Shown here one piece after another: positions 1 to 10,760 of a stretch of DNA of 64,000 nucleotides (positions are counted from its first letter, which is position 1; each line of letters begins with the position of its first letter). The translations under genes and the position numbers were made by a program. The stretch covers positions 23,810,591 through 23,874,590 of the forward strand of contig CM033393.1 in the NCBI GenBank assembly GCA_019426215.1, written 5' to 3'. The notes under the pieces are model-generated. The model was not told the DNA's origin and searched no databases. It saw only the letters and a program-made list of their open reading frames with translations. The stretch comes from Buddleja alternifolia (lineage: Eukaryota; Streptophyta; Magnoliopsida; Lamiales; Scrophulariaceae).

Positions 1-594
1 CTTGGAGACAAGACTCTCAAGTGTGGAGTGGGTCTGACCCAAATGTTCTTATCAGCCCATTTTTCTCAAGTTCACAAATCTTATATTCTCCAGCATGACC
101 TAGTATCAAGTGTTAGATAAGTCTTTGGTTTGTCCTAGACATACCTCGTTTCTTGGTGATTGTATTCACAATACATCTATTTTGGACATTTAAGTAGTAT
201 AAACCATTTACTAAAGATGCACAACCAAAAAATTTATTTCTAAAATAAATATTGCAAACATTGTTCAAAAACAGGAAATCGCATCCAAGTCTAACTAGTA
301 CGGGAATAGAACAAATGTTTTTAAGCCCATTCGGTAAAACAAGGCAATCATCTAAAGCAAGTAAATGTCCAGTAGATGAGAATAAAGATGTAGATCCTAT
401 GTGAGTAGATTCCACACTATGTCCGCTGCCTACATTGATCATCACTTCTTGCTCCTCGAGCCTCCTACTTCTTTCCAGATCCTATTTCAAAACACAGACA
501 TGAGTGCTAGCCCCTGAGTCTAAATCCATGAAGTGGAGAATATAGTCGTAGAATAATTAGTTTCTAAAACATAAAGTTCCATACTTGTAAAGGT
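1..594 (-). pseudogene. Copia element A: protease and pre-integrase remnant, cut by window edge
   Basis: This is the start of a Copia pol gene. An aspartic protease active site DSGAS reads at 520-506. It is followed by an open stretch of 110 codons (445-113) with the usual Copia text after the protease, including GSGHSV, a DDCLVLPNG motif and the NGLYYLNVQ segment that leads into the GAG-pre-integrase zinc domain. Sequence from 112 to 1 continues that domain (an LGHAGE-like motif) but is broken by frameshifts. The same order is seen in element E at 63231-63870, which supports the call. Integrase and RT would lie outside the window to the left. The gene is dead: stops flank the open stretch. 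Confidence 0.85.
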
Positions 595-1365
595 TATTGC
601 TTTCAATGCTGGACAATCACGTTTCAGTGACCAGTCTTTTTGCAAAGAAGGCAGATATCCATGTTTTTGCTTCTATTTCCCTTGAACCTTTGAATGTTTC
701 CAGATCCTTCCTTTTTGATATAGCCAGGCAGCTTATACACTCCTAATGATCCTATTACAGGAACGTTGTATGGCCCCCATGACCTCTTGTATTTAACCAG
801 TTTGTCCAACAATACTGCTAATGATCCTTCTATGTCATTCATATCAAAATTTATGACAGATTGAGAAGGATTTGGGGAGAGATTGAAGAATGAGATCTAG
901 TTGAAGATGAAAATAAATGTACTAATCTAGAGACCTCAATTTCTACAACAAGGAAATCATCTTAAGGACGTGTTCAGACACGCCTTCCCATTCTTTCATC
1001 TTCATGTTGAAGATCTCCTTTGATATAAAATATCTAACAGTCTGACCATGCTTCCCAAAAATCTCTTTTAAGCGCAGCATGATAGATCTGGCACTATCCA
1101 TCTACTCATAGTGGCTTTGCAGCTCGCCGCTCATTGAGCCCAACATATATCCTCTGACTTTATAGTTATCAGAGATCCAATCAATGAAGGCAAGATGAAC
1201 TTCATCATCCTCATTAGTTTCCGACCTAGAAGGACGATTTGTTTCCAGGACATATTCCAAAGATTCATCTTTGAGAACTATTCTCAATTTTCTGATCCAA
1301 TCAGGATAGTTTGGTCCAATTAGAATACTCTTCTCTAGCATTTCTTTAAGAGGGTTGTTAAACAT
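595..1365 (-). pseudogene. Copia element A: gag (nucleocapsid) pseudogene
   Basis: The capsid gene of element A starts at the ATG at 1365, shown by the N-terminal text NNPLKEMLEKSILIGPNY that recurs in gag of B, C, H and E. Capsid text continues after an in-frame TAG just past 1102 (MDSARSIML, then ISKEIFNMKMKE). A CCHC knuckle (CLLCKKTGH) lies near 625-650. One base is missing right after its histidine, which shifts the frame before the last cysteine. Particle formation is the expected role; this copy cannot encode an intact protein. Confidence 0.85.
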
Positions 1366-2412
1366 TTTGTGAGAGAAACTAAATAACTGCAGAGAATAAA
1401 GAAAGATTCAATTAGGTTATTATGTTGTACACCAAGTAAAATTAGACATGATTTTGAATTTTCACTTGGCTCCCACTACATTTTTCAAATCATTGCACTC
1501 CCACTGCAATATTCGGAAATCTCATTGGAAATACTTCATAGTGAGTGATTGAGTTCTTTAATGAATTCGGTGAGTTGCAACCCTTTAACGACCTATGGCT
1601 CACTAATTTTATTAAAGTGGCAATCTTTGCCAGCATTGTCTAACATGCGATTCAATCTTTAATTTGGCTCATAGATCACGCGACCGCAACCCCTTTAACG
1701 ATATATAGGTTGTGATCTATCTGAACTTGGCCCACCAACTTTCGATCAATCTAACAATTGAATTCTACCTTGAAACCCTAAGTTGATATATGGGTGGAAT
1801 TTGTTTCGATTGATGGCATCTAATGCACTTAGAGAATTTAAATAAATTTCGCAATGCATAACGACCACTTACTGGAAAGAAATTATGCATACTGACATTA
1901 ATTCAATTTCTCCTAAGTTTAATGGAGAGACGGGACATCCAATTCCCTTTTATTCTAAATTCAGTATTTAATCCAGTGGAAGAATTTTGCATTTAATTGG
2001 TCTCACTTTGCATATTATCCATTTATAACGCGCATACATGGATTATAAAATAGAAAACGCCTAGCAATTCTATTACACATGCTTTCCATGGATTTATCTA
2101 GATTGAGTGATGCTAATGGTCAATCGAGGGTTAGGGACCTATAAGATCTAACCTATGTCTAACTTTCAGGTCTTGTAGCACCAAGCAGATCTTCTTCTAA
2201 AAATGTGTTATTCTAATTACATAGATAAAAATGCTTCCTATACATAAATCTACAAAAAATTAAAATACAAACTGGGAGGATACTAAAGACCCGATACAAC
2301 CCAGAAAACAAAACCCATAATCAAATTTAGTCCATGGAAGGTATCCCACAATAATATTCATCAAAGGAGTATAAAAGATAGCTAACATGTTGGAGTTCTT
2401 TCAAAAAGTAAT
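1366..2412 (-). other. Element A gag-proximal leader (5' UTR)
   Basis: Noncoding leader between primer site and gag. Text such as the paired CTCCCAC boxes and three GCAACCCTTTAACG-type motifs recurs in the leaders of B, C, H and E. No ORF is supported. A gypsy-like solo LTR interrupts the leader at 2413. Confidence 0.8.
1492..1890 (-). promoter_or_regulatory. Structured leader RNA of element A (series of stem-loops)
   Basis: Inverted repeats, written on the plus strand: ATTGCA 1492-1497 with TGCAAT 1505-1510 around CTCCCAC; CTTTAAT 1556-1562 with ATTAAAG 1611-1617 plus inner GTGAG 1570-1574 with CTCAC 1599-1603; ATAGATCAC 1671-1679 with GTGATCTAT 1712-1720; AATTCTACC 1761-1769 with GGTGGAATT 1793-1801 (one mismatch); ATGCATAA 1854-1861 with TTATGCAT 1883-1890. 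The three middle loops hold a GCAACCC-like motif. Role unknown; packaging, dimerisation or translation control are possible. Confidence 0.7.
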
Positions 2413-2553
2413 TGTAATGCCCAATCATCTCTCACGCAGCCAACAATAAGCATGTCATATAGTTAGCATTTATTATTGACTATAAATGGCATGATTGCAC
2501 GAACATGATTACTTTCTAATTATATGATAACTACATTTAAGGTATATTTTTGC

Positions 2554-2644
2554 TAACGTTTATCACTAGTTAAGCAGGCATGACGTCTAAGCAGACACGA
2601 CGTTTTTGGTAACGTTTATCACTAGTTAAGCAGACACGACGTCT
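2554..2644. repeat. 35-bp direct repeat in the solo LTR
   Basis: Near-identical units at 2554-2588 and 2610-2644 each begin TAACGTTTATCACTAG and end ACGTCT. A partial unit (AAGCAGACACGACGT) lies between them. They sit near the LTR start, a position typical of enhancer-like repeats, but a role is not shown. Confidence 0.8.
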
Positions 2645-2696
2645 AGCATTTATTGCTAGTTAATCAAAAAAAGAAAGAAAAAAGAAAGATAATTGA

Positions 2697-2781
2697 CGTG
2701 CTTCCCAGGTGGTCACCCATCTCAAGATTGCTCCCGTCTGACCACGCTTAACTTTAGAGTTTTGATTGAATTTGGTACACG
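2697..2781 (-). other. 5S rRNA-like sequence inside the solo LTR
   Basis: Read on the minus strand this matches the 3' two thirds of plant 5S rRNA: AACTC, then AGTTAAGCGTG (box A start), then GATGGGTGACC and CCTGGGAAG (box C). The box C part is nearly intact. Box A is damaged after GCGTG, and the 5' third of 5S is not recognisable. Plant elements of the Cassandra group carry 5S in their LTRs, and similar stretches occur in some gypsy LTRs. It is not a working 5S gene. Confidence 0.75.
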
Positions 2782-3651
2782 AAAGCTTCCCACTAGTCAC
2801 CAGGTCAATATATCTCATGCACTACGAGCTACTTACATGTCATTTATATGTCACGATGAATGTAAATATGTGACACATAGAAAATATAAGGCACAAACGT
2901 ATAACACATATTAAGCTAGCAGCTGCAAATAATTCAAGGAATTAAATAATATTAAACTTAACAAAACTTCACCATTAAGTTTGTAGACCGACTTAGAAGT
3001 GTTAAAAGGTTTCTTGACATAACAAAGTGGAAAGAAAAACGTAGGAAAATAAGGAAAATAGAGAAGAAATAAGAGAAAGAAAAGAGAGGAAAATTTCAAG
3101 GAAAAATAGGAAAGGAAGAGTAATAGGTAAAGGGAGCTAGGCAAATCGACGTGCCCATTACAAGTAAGTCTTTTACCGACTGTTTCTTCAATTTACTCGG
3201 TGAATTTGGAATAATTATAGAGGATTGTATTTAGGTATGTTATATACCCTTTCTACAGGTTATTGCACACCTAAAATTAGAAAGAAGTATCATTAGCTAG
3301 CTTCGGTAGTGTCACCTTTTCTAGTTCATTGCAAAGGACTTAAGGTAAGTTGAAGTGTTCGTTTGTTGCTTCATAAGGACCATATTATGCATGTTTATGA
3401 TGTTTTAAGATAGTTGTTTGGAAATGAATGTTATTACTTGCCTATTGTGTAAAGTGTTGAGGTATATATATTTATGATGTTTTAAGATGATTGCTTGGGA
3501 TTGAATGTTATTTATTATTTATTGTGTATATATGATTATGATGCATGATGTTGATGTACACGTAAAGAAAATGATTTCAAAGAGGGAGGTATGGTATTTG
3601 ATTGATGGTCGGGTAGGCATGGGACGCGGGTGGGACCAGTAGACCCAAAAG

Positions 3652-3759
3652 ACTGGTGGTGAATACCTTGAGGTGTAAAAGCCAAGATAGATGAAGCCAC
3701 GATGTACTGGTGGTGAATACCTTGAGGTGTAAAAGCCAAGATAGATAAAGCCACGATGT
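3652..3759. repeat. 54-bp tandem duplication
   Basis: Two adjacent 54-bp copies (3652-3705 and 3706-3759) differ by one base (GATGAAG versus GATAAAG). The unit is a multiple of three, so open frames cross it on the minus strand and look like a repeated peptide. Its position inside an LTR argues against a coding role. Confidence 0.9.
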
Positions 3760-4391
3760 ACGAGAAAGCTAGAGGTTAATATCATAGGGCCGAAAGGTCA
3801 GTTATGAGAACCCCGTGATGCCTCTTTCATTGGCCAATTATTATGAACAGGTTCCGAAAACCAACGCCTATCACTATCAGTCGAATACCACACTTCGAGG
3901 GTACCCAAAAGGAAAGGATAAAAAGGAAAAAGAAAATTTTTAACTGAGCTATGCATTGTTGACTGTCGTATGTGATACGTGAAACGTTGTTTTTAAAAAT
4001 ATGAGCTTCTCTTACTGAGCCATTAGCTCATTAGGTTCTTATGATGCAGGTGATGATCATGTTAGTATGTGAAGGTTGCCCAAGTCTCCAGAGCGGTCAG
4101 ACAGAGCTATATTCATATGCCATACTTCGAGCACTTTTGTACTCTAATGTTGATTTGTATAACCGCTCTGTTATGGTTTTGTTAACATAAGTATGTTAAT
4201 ACAGGAATGAAGGTCTGGGTTTTGATGTATATAAAATATAAAAAAATGATTTGCTTTTATTTTAAAAGGGGTATATTCTATTATTTTAGAAAACCATAAC
4301 ATTTCAAAGGAAGAAAATGGGTCATCGCCCCTTGGCCTGACCGTGTAGCTTATCTGAGTTACATGCACGGGTCGGGTCGGGGTGTGCGACA

Positions 4392-5139
4392 ATAATAAAT
4401 TAAAATCCAATTTTAATTAAGTGTGATTTGAAAATAATCGAATTAATTTAAATCCAATTTACAAATTAATTCAATTTAATCCTTTTTTATAATAAATCCA
4501 ATTTAGTCTCAAAGAATCAATTTTCAATTGATTCGACAAAGAATTAATTCAAAATAAATCTATTTGTTCTTGGATTAATTTTAATTTTAAATCCAATTTA
4601 AAATTAGACATAAAACTAATTTCAAATTTTATTTATACTTCAATTAATTTTAAAATTATTTTAAAAATAGATATTTTATTTATTTCGAAAATTGGGTTGA
4701 CCCGTGGGACAAACCCATGGGTCAAAACTGTGGTTTGACCCGTCGGGTCAAGCCCGGTCAATTATTTTTAAAAAATGAAACATACTGTGACCCGATTGCA
4801 CGGCTCGCTCCATGACGAGATTGTTTGTGTGGCCCTGCCTGTCTAGCAAGTCGCTGTGTGGCGTGCCGCACGTGCCGCCCGTCAGGCTGCACCATCTCGA
4901 CTTTTCCGAGCCAAAAATTGGAAACTTTCAAACCACATATTCATGTTCATGTATAAATTCATAGCCAACACAAAAAACTTGATTTATATTCAAAATAGAA
5001 ATCATGCAATCGAATTACAGTTTAGATTTAATTTTCAAAAAAATAATATCCATGAAAAATCATAATCTAATCATATTTTTCATCAAAAACATAAAATCCA
5101 ATATATTCAAATCATAAAATTATTAAAAATCATAAAGTT
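4392..5139 (-). other. Element A PBS-proximal leader
   Basis: AT-rich sequence built on AAATCCAATTTA-like words is followed by a GC-richer block (about 4690-4915) and AT-rich sequence up to the primer site. The leaders of B, H and E show the same order. No gene is supported; short ORFs here are not conserved between copies. Confidence 0.7.
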
Positions 5140-5152
5140 GGCTCTAATACCA
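5140..5152 (-). other. Primer binding site of element A (initiator tRNA-Met)
   Basis: The minus strand reads TGGTATTAGAGCC one base after the LTR end. The standard plant tRNA-iMet site is TGGTATCAGAGCC, so one base differs. Confidence 0.85.
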
Positions 5153-5153
5153 C

Positions 5154-6721
5154 TGTGCTGATTTATTGACAGTAAAAGAAGATAAAACAATTTACCTCTT
5201 GAAACGTGAATTGATTCATATTGATTTGATGATAGTAGCAATCCCCGGGAATCCTACCTCTAGATATCACGAGGAAGAAAAATTTCCAAGATAGCTTCGA
5301 TCTCCTCCCGGCAACAATGGTGGCGGCGGCTAGTTGGAGAGAGAGGGAGGGAATTTTTCTTTTTTTTTGTTGTGGGTTTCTTTGGCTCAAAGTCAGATTC
5401 AGAATTATGACTTGTGTAGAATTTTGACGCTGACTAACAATTTAAACCAAGTAAATAGAACCCCTAATCCAATAAGTGAGGGACGGCCCGCTAGGCCTGT
5501 GTGGAATGGGCTTTCGGGCTTCGTTCCATCTTAGCCCATGTGTAATTAAATCCAAGTCCAATCCAATTGACTTTTAATTAATTACTTTAATCCAATTAAT
5601 TTAATTCAACTTGTAAATTAATTTCCAATTAGTTTAACTTATGAATTAAATGATTTAATTAATTTATTTAATGTAATTAAATATCTTTAATTAAATCATG
5701 TCATCCATTATGTTAATCATTCACATCTAATATGAATTTACCAAAATACCCTTTACATAGAAAATCATTCCTTTTCTTCACATAGCGCGACTCTCAGGCT
5801 CGATTCAATTGGCAATGAGAGGATTCCAAAGGATAAGGTTGTCACCTAGCCAGCATCGTGGAACCAAATCATAGCCTAATTGAAAGTGAGATGAATACGT
5901 CATCACGAACCTTGATTACGAATACCATATGCGTATAAACTCTTCACTGACGTGACCCGATCAAGTAAGAGCCATTGTATGTCAAACTAACAGAACTTGT
6001 TACTATACTTTGGAATCATAATAATGTGAAATTACCAAACTACCCTCAGTGACCATCACGAGCTAGTTTATATGCTTTGACCAAAGACTTATAATTTCAA
6101 TTACTTATGATTGTACAAGTCACTTATAATGTCGAATGCAATAGTTCAATCATACTTTGAGACTGATCCCACCTATCAGGTGATACAGGTCTAACTACTC
6201 TGATAACATTTCCAATACTATAAGCACACTGTAAATAACTCCTTAGGTCTAACGTCCACACATACTATCGCAATCTTAATCCCAATCATTGACTGTAAAA
6301 GAGTAAATACCCATGTGATCGGATTAATGCGAGGTCGAATTCAAATATGTTAATTCCTTAACTAGACTCATGACACCAGCTCCTACTATCTAATCAATGT
6401 TCGACAGGCACTTGCTTGTCAAAGCAGGTGTCATACGAGTTGAATTTTAATGCCCAGTTAAAATTCCTTAACTCGCAAACTATCATTTTAAGAGATTAAG
6501 TACTTGACTCTCCCAGTGCCCCCTCTTATCCATAAGAGGTGGAAAGTTTATCTTCAAATCTCAAGGACTTATTTGTTCAACACACTTAAATGCCAAATAG
6601 ATTTATATGAACAAAACTAATTGCCTTATTCTATAAATAGAATATAATGGTTTGTACAATAGAACTTAAATGCCCTTCTCAATCTAATTCCTCAATTAGC
6701 ATTGAGCGCATATTCCTAACA
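5154..6721 (-). mobile_element. LTR shared by tandem Copia elements A and B
   Basis: On the minus strand it starts TGTTAGGAATATGCGC at 6721 and ends CAGCACA at 5154. A polypurine tract and RNase H (element B) lie upstream of it, and a primer site and leader (element A) lie downstream. It therefore serves as 3' LTR of B and 5' LTR of A. Length 1568 bp; sister LTRs are 12619-14300, 42882-44486, 50281-51887 and 58564-60253. A U3 inverted repeat ATGACACC 6370-6377 with GGTGTCAT 6427-6434 is present. Confidence 0.9.
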
Positions 6722-6732
6722 ATCTCCCACTT
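6722..6732 (-). other. Polypurine tract of element B
   Basis: AAGTGGGAGAT on the minus strand directly precedes the LTR start TGTTAGG. This is the usual Copia plus-strand primer. Element H has the identical tract at 44487-44497. Confidence 0.85.
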
Positions 6733-7297
6733 GCACTCAATGCCAATCGCTATGGTATCTAGTGCCCATCTTCCCAAGATGTCGTTATAGCACCTCCTTT
6801 GACAATGACTTGGTGAGTGGGTCAGCCACGTTGTATGCTGAGGCTATTTTTTGTACGACAACCATGCGTCTATCCAAAGACTTCTCGAATAAGTTGGTAT
6901 CTACTCTCGATGTGTTTAGATTTGTTGTGAGACCATGATTCTTTAGCCTGCGAGATATCTCCAAGGTTATCACACTGTAGTGACAATGGTATTTCCACGC
7001 TAAGACTCATTTGAAGTTCGACCACACACTTCTTAATCCAAACAACTTGTTTGGCAGCCTTAGAGGCCGCCATGTATTCAACCTCGAATGTGGAATTGGC
7101 AATTGTGTTTTGCATGGAATCCTACCAAGACACTGCTTCACCATTTATGATGAATACAAAACCTGAATGTGGTTTTTCAGTTATCAACATCAGATTCAAA
7201 ATCTGAATCTATGTAAACGTCCACTTTTTATTTCTTCATGTTCTTAGTCCTTCAAAAATATTTTTGGATGCAGCCCAGTGCAATCCAATGCTCTTTA
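6733..7297 (-). pseudogene. Copia element B: RNase H remnant
   Basis: This is the C-terminal RNase H of pol, which removes RNA during reverse transcription. Readable pieces are an EVEYMAASKAAKQVVWIKK helix (frame 7115-6870), LQCDN, a SHNKSKHIE stretch, and a second frame (6973-6785) ending in the usual tail NVADPLTKSLS. A frameshift separates the pieces. Further upstream the frame is interrupted at 7298 by the solo LTR. Together with 8991-9990 this forms one RT-RNase H gene split by that insertion. Confidence 0.85.
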
Positions 7298-8041
7298 CCC
7301 AGTGTTAGGATTTCATGTTAGATGTTTTAATGATGACAATTAGGAATCTTGTTAGACCCCAAAGTTATGTATGCTTAAATTTCATAGATACTTGTATAAG
7401 CATTTAAACATTAGAAATGTATAGGCTTTATTTTATCTTTTACTTTTGACATTCTTAGATCAAGAAATCTGTTAGATTAAGCGTTTGATACTTTCTGAGT
7501 GAGTTTATCAAGACTGCGAAATCTGAAGACTCCAAGCGTCCAAGAAATCAATAGTGAATGAAGTTTGAAGAAGTTCACTCTAAGCGCTTGACATGTTTTG
7601 AGTGAGGTGTCAAGTAACGAAGACTGAAGTCTCAAGCGTCTACATTTCTAAATAAAGTCTGAAGACTTTTCCAAGCGTCTAAACATTAAATAGTCCTCCA
7701 GATTAAATGGAACTTTCAGTTCATGAATGAAGCGTCTATCAAATGACAAACATTCTCCTGAAGCGTCAGATCGAAAGGAGTTTAATGCAAATATTCTCAG
7801 TGCATTAAATGCCAACGGGCATTTAATTCAAATGCATTAAATGTTGATAAGAGCATTAAATGTGATAAGCACTTTCAGACGTACGAAGAAGCCACCCTAT
7901 TGGACTGTCAACAATTCAAAGACTGCAGCACCAATTTTTGTGCAGCAGATTTTCAGGAAAAAGGACAAAAGTTGTTCACTCGCGAAAGTGAGAGACACGC
8001 GCCCTTGCATGTGTCAAACGGACACTTTCTCCAAGAATGCC

Positions 8042-8049
8042 TATAAATA
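8042..8049 (+). promoter_or_regulatory. TATA box of the solo LTR
   Basis: TATAAATA about 940 bp before the LTR end. The same box is present in both LTRs of element G, so it is the likely core promoter of this LTR family. Confidence 0.7.
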
Positions 8050-8906
8050 GAAATTCAACAACAAGCCAAACATAGAACAATTATCAAGCCAAATTGCTGT
8101 TGCATTGAAGTTTCATTCCTTAAACTCTCAGAAAAGCCAGAATACTCAAGAAAATATTCTTTTTGCTTTTCATCAAATCCTGATACAGTCAACCCAATAT
8201 CTCAAACATTCTTTTTGAAGAAACTACACTACTACTGGGATATTCCAGTTGTTTGAACTTCATCAAAATCAAACAAACCCGTTTAGAAAAACCCTATCCA
8301 AGCCTCGCGATCTGTGTGAAGTCGAAGTTGGATACTTGCCATATTTCTGGGTGAAAGAAGCAAGGGGATTGAAGTGATTTGGACCAGAAATCTGTGTGAT
8401 CAAGGAGCTCAAGTCATCGACATCCATCTCTCCCTAATTTGTTGAAGATTCTGTGTGATTCTTTGAGAATCATTTTTGTGGATTGCCTCCAAGTGTTCAA
8501 GGAGAAGAAGGACGTAGTTGGGATTACACCACCCAACGAACCTTACAAATATTGTGTCATTTACTTTTCAGTCAATTCTTTTATCTATCATATCATTGCA
8601 TAAATTGATTAAGTAAAACACAATCGAAAGCTAAGCAACTAAGAAACCTCTTGTGACGCTAAAGCTTTCAAAGAAAAGACTCCAAAAATCATTCCGCTGT
8701 GCTAACACTGATTAAATAACTGAACGCTTAACCTACTTGGTCAAAGTATTCAAATCTTGAAGTCTGAGTTAACTTACTCAAAACAGTCTTCATCAGACGC
8801 TTCGCCAAAGCGCCAATATTTTTAAGTGAACGCCTAAGTCAAGCGTTAGACACTTCAAGCATCAATCTTTTCAAGCGTCCAAAAATCTTTTAGTACGAAA
8901 CTTTTT

Positions 8907-8961
8907 GAAGTCGAAAAAGACTTCAGGGTCTATTCAACCCCCCCCCCCCCTTCTAGACCCT
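8907..8961 (+). other. Two adjacent hairpins with a poly(C) loop in the LTR 3' part
   Basis: GAAGTC 8907-8912 pairs with GACTTC 8919-8924. Next to it AGGGTCTA 8925-8932 pairs with TAGACCCT 8954-8961, and its loop holds 13 C (8938-8950). Both hairpins recur in the two G LTRs; only the C/G run changes length. Confidence 0.8.
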
Positions 8962-8990
8962 TTCGTATGCCACTTGGGACCAACACCCAG

Positions 8991-9990
8991 GTTAGCTTGA
9001 AACCTCAATACCACGCTTATAAAATAAGCAAGGTCTAGTATCTTGCATAACATTGCATACATGAGACTCCATACTGTATAGGTATAGGGTATGTCATTCA
9101 TATCTTTTCTATCTTAGTCGATTTAAGGACTCATTGATTAGAGAGATGAACTCCAAGTATCATGAGCAAATTTCCTCTGTTAGAGTTCTCCATCCTATAA
9201 CTCTTTACGACCTTTTTCTAAGTATAGGGCTTGGGAGATTCCTATAGTTCCATTTGCTCTATCCTAGTAGCTGCAAATTCCCAAGGATATATAGGTAGTT
9301 CTTTCCAAGCCTTTCATGAAGAATGTACTTGAGATTCATGTCTTTGACCGTAGTCAATAAGCCTATGCCATTTTCTATAAGTAGAATTCCATCTACATAT
9401 GGCACCAAGAATGTCATCTTGCTCCAACTGACCTTATTGTAGACACATGGTTCATCTTCATTCTTGATAAAACCAAAGTTCCAAACTTCTTCATCGAATC
9501 GAATATTCCAATTGCAGGAGGCCTGTCTAAGTCCATGAATGGATTTATTTTGTTTGCATACCTTATGGTAATCTACGTTGAATATGAAACACTTGAGCTT
9601 GTTCAATATAGACGTCCTTCTAGAGGAGTTCATCTAAGAACGCAGTTTTCACATTCATTTGCTAGATTTCATAGTTTACATTTCCAGTTATCGCTAGCAG
9701 AATTTCAATGGATTTGATCATGGCTACTGGTGAAAAGATTTTCTCATAGTCAATGTCCTTCTTTTGACTATATCTTTTCGCCACTAGCTGGCCTTGCCAC
9801 CTGAACTAATTATTCTCTTATTATTCCATCTATGCCCTATTGGCTTTACGCCATTGGGCAGATTGGTAAGAGTCCAGACTTGGTTTAAATGCATCAAATC
9901 TATTTTTGCTTTCATAGTTTCTAGCTAATTTGCAGAACCAATGTCCATCATTGTTTGGTCATAGTTAGAGGAATCATATCCATGGCTTTC
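8991..9990 (-). pseudogene. Copia element B: reverse transcriptase remnant
   Basis: RT of element B in several frames. Recognisable pieces are RFQAN (at the solo LTR junction), a region like element H 45301-44800, and the active-site block FLVPYVDGILLI. The second catalytic aspartate of YVDD is glycine here (9399-9388), where element H has YVDD. The stretch 9633-9259 reads KSIHGLRQASCNW, then FIKNEDEPCVYNKVS, as in H. Many stops and shifts are present. Confidence 0.82.
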
Positions 9991-10760
9991 TTCTTCTAAG
10001 GCATACAAATAATGCACCTATAGCAAGTAGTCATATCTTTCAGGCGACTGAGATACTGTGCTGGACCGTAGCTGCGGCGGTTGTGTCAAGTTAGATTCAG
10101 TTTAGGTTTCTTAAATAGATGTCTCCTAAAGAGTATCATTTTGTTCTCCAAAAACTATCTTTTTTCCTGCTATTCCTTCTCTGATGAAGGTTTTTATGCC
10201 ACGATGATCCTTTGATCACCATGCAGGTAAAAGAGGTATCCCATGATTACCAGCGAAGCCTTCTTTTAAGGATCTATTCTCGAGTCTCTCTACCTTTGTC
10301 TTCTTAACATGTGCGGAGCAACCCCCACATTCTTATGTATTTGAGATTAGGTTTCCTACCACACCACATCTCATATGGCATTATCGGAACAAATTTCGAG
10401 GGACATGTGTTCAGAATAAGTGCAGTTGTAAGCAGTACATGATCCCACAATGAGATGCGTAGCTGAGTATAAAACGTGTTATGTCCAACCGTGTACGGTT
10501 CTATCACTTCTGCTATCCCATTTAGTTTGGAATCTTTGGAGGATAAAGTTGTGAGATATGATTTGTTCTTCTAAGAACTTGTCAAACTTGACACTCATGT
10601 ATTCACCACCATGGTGTTCTAATATGTCACCTAGTTTCATTTTCAACTCAGCCTTTGAATTTCATGATTAGTTCAAGAGTTTCAGACTTATACTTCTTCG
10701 AGCACACTTGACCATACCTAGAATGGTCGTTCAAGAAAGTAATAAAGCACCTAAAACCTT
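9991..10760 (-). pseudogene. Copia element B: integrase and linker remnant
   Basis: The 10507-10304 frame reads LWDHVLLTTALILNTCPSK and PYEMWCGRKPNLKYIRMWG, the integrase C-terminal segment also found in H ([19 protein letters not shown]). Before it, 10720-10508 carries a degenerate GGEYMS-like core. Between integrase and RT lies a linker with only weak text. The integrase N-terminal half and zinc domain are missing: the sequence jumps to protease near 10760-10820, so an internal deletion is likely. Confidence 0.75.

Larger units (their letters stand above)
2413..4391 (+). mobile_element. Solo LTR, gypsy-like, inserted in leader of element A
   Basis: The segment has TGT...ACA ends (TGTAATGCCC at 2413, GGGTGTGCGACA ending at 4391). 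It is flanked by GTAAT (2408-2412) and ATAAT (4392-4396), a target duplication with one changed base. Leader sequence of element A continues on both sides. It has no gag or pol, so it is a solo LTR left by recombination between two LTRs. The ends and a TACTGAGCCATTAGCTC stretch near 4014 resemble Tekay/Del-type gypsy LTRs in plus orientation; this lineage is a tentative call. It carries a 5S-like stretch, a 35-bp repeat pair and a 54-bp duplication. Confidence 0.75.
7303..8985 (+). mobile_element. Solo LTR of the element G (SIRE-type) family, in RT/RNase H of B
   Basis: It starts TGTTAGGATTTCATG and ends GGGACCAACA, and matches the LTRs of element G (34969-36510 and 56244-57755) in opposite orientation. 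A perfect 5-bp duplication CCCAG flanks it (7298-7302 and 8986-8990). Removing it restores the element B reading, an RFQAN...GKEHWIA motif also seen in H. It contains a TATA box, many AAGCGTC-like words and two adjacent hairpins near the 3' end. Confidence 0.93.

Noticed and set aside
2697..2781. Functional 5S rRNA gene
   Set aside because: The 5' third is missing, box A is altered and there is no terminator of T residues at the right place; it is part of an LTR.
3652..3759. CRISPR-like repeat pair
   Set aside because: Only two adjacent units without spacers, in plant LTR sequence.
3519..3785. ORFs with an 18-residue repeated peptide
   Set aside because: They arise from the 54-bp duplication inside a solo LTR; no start context or protein family.
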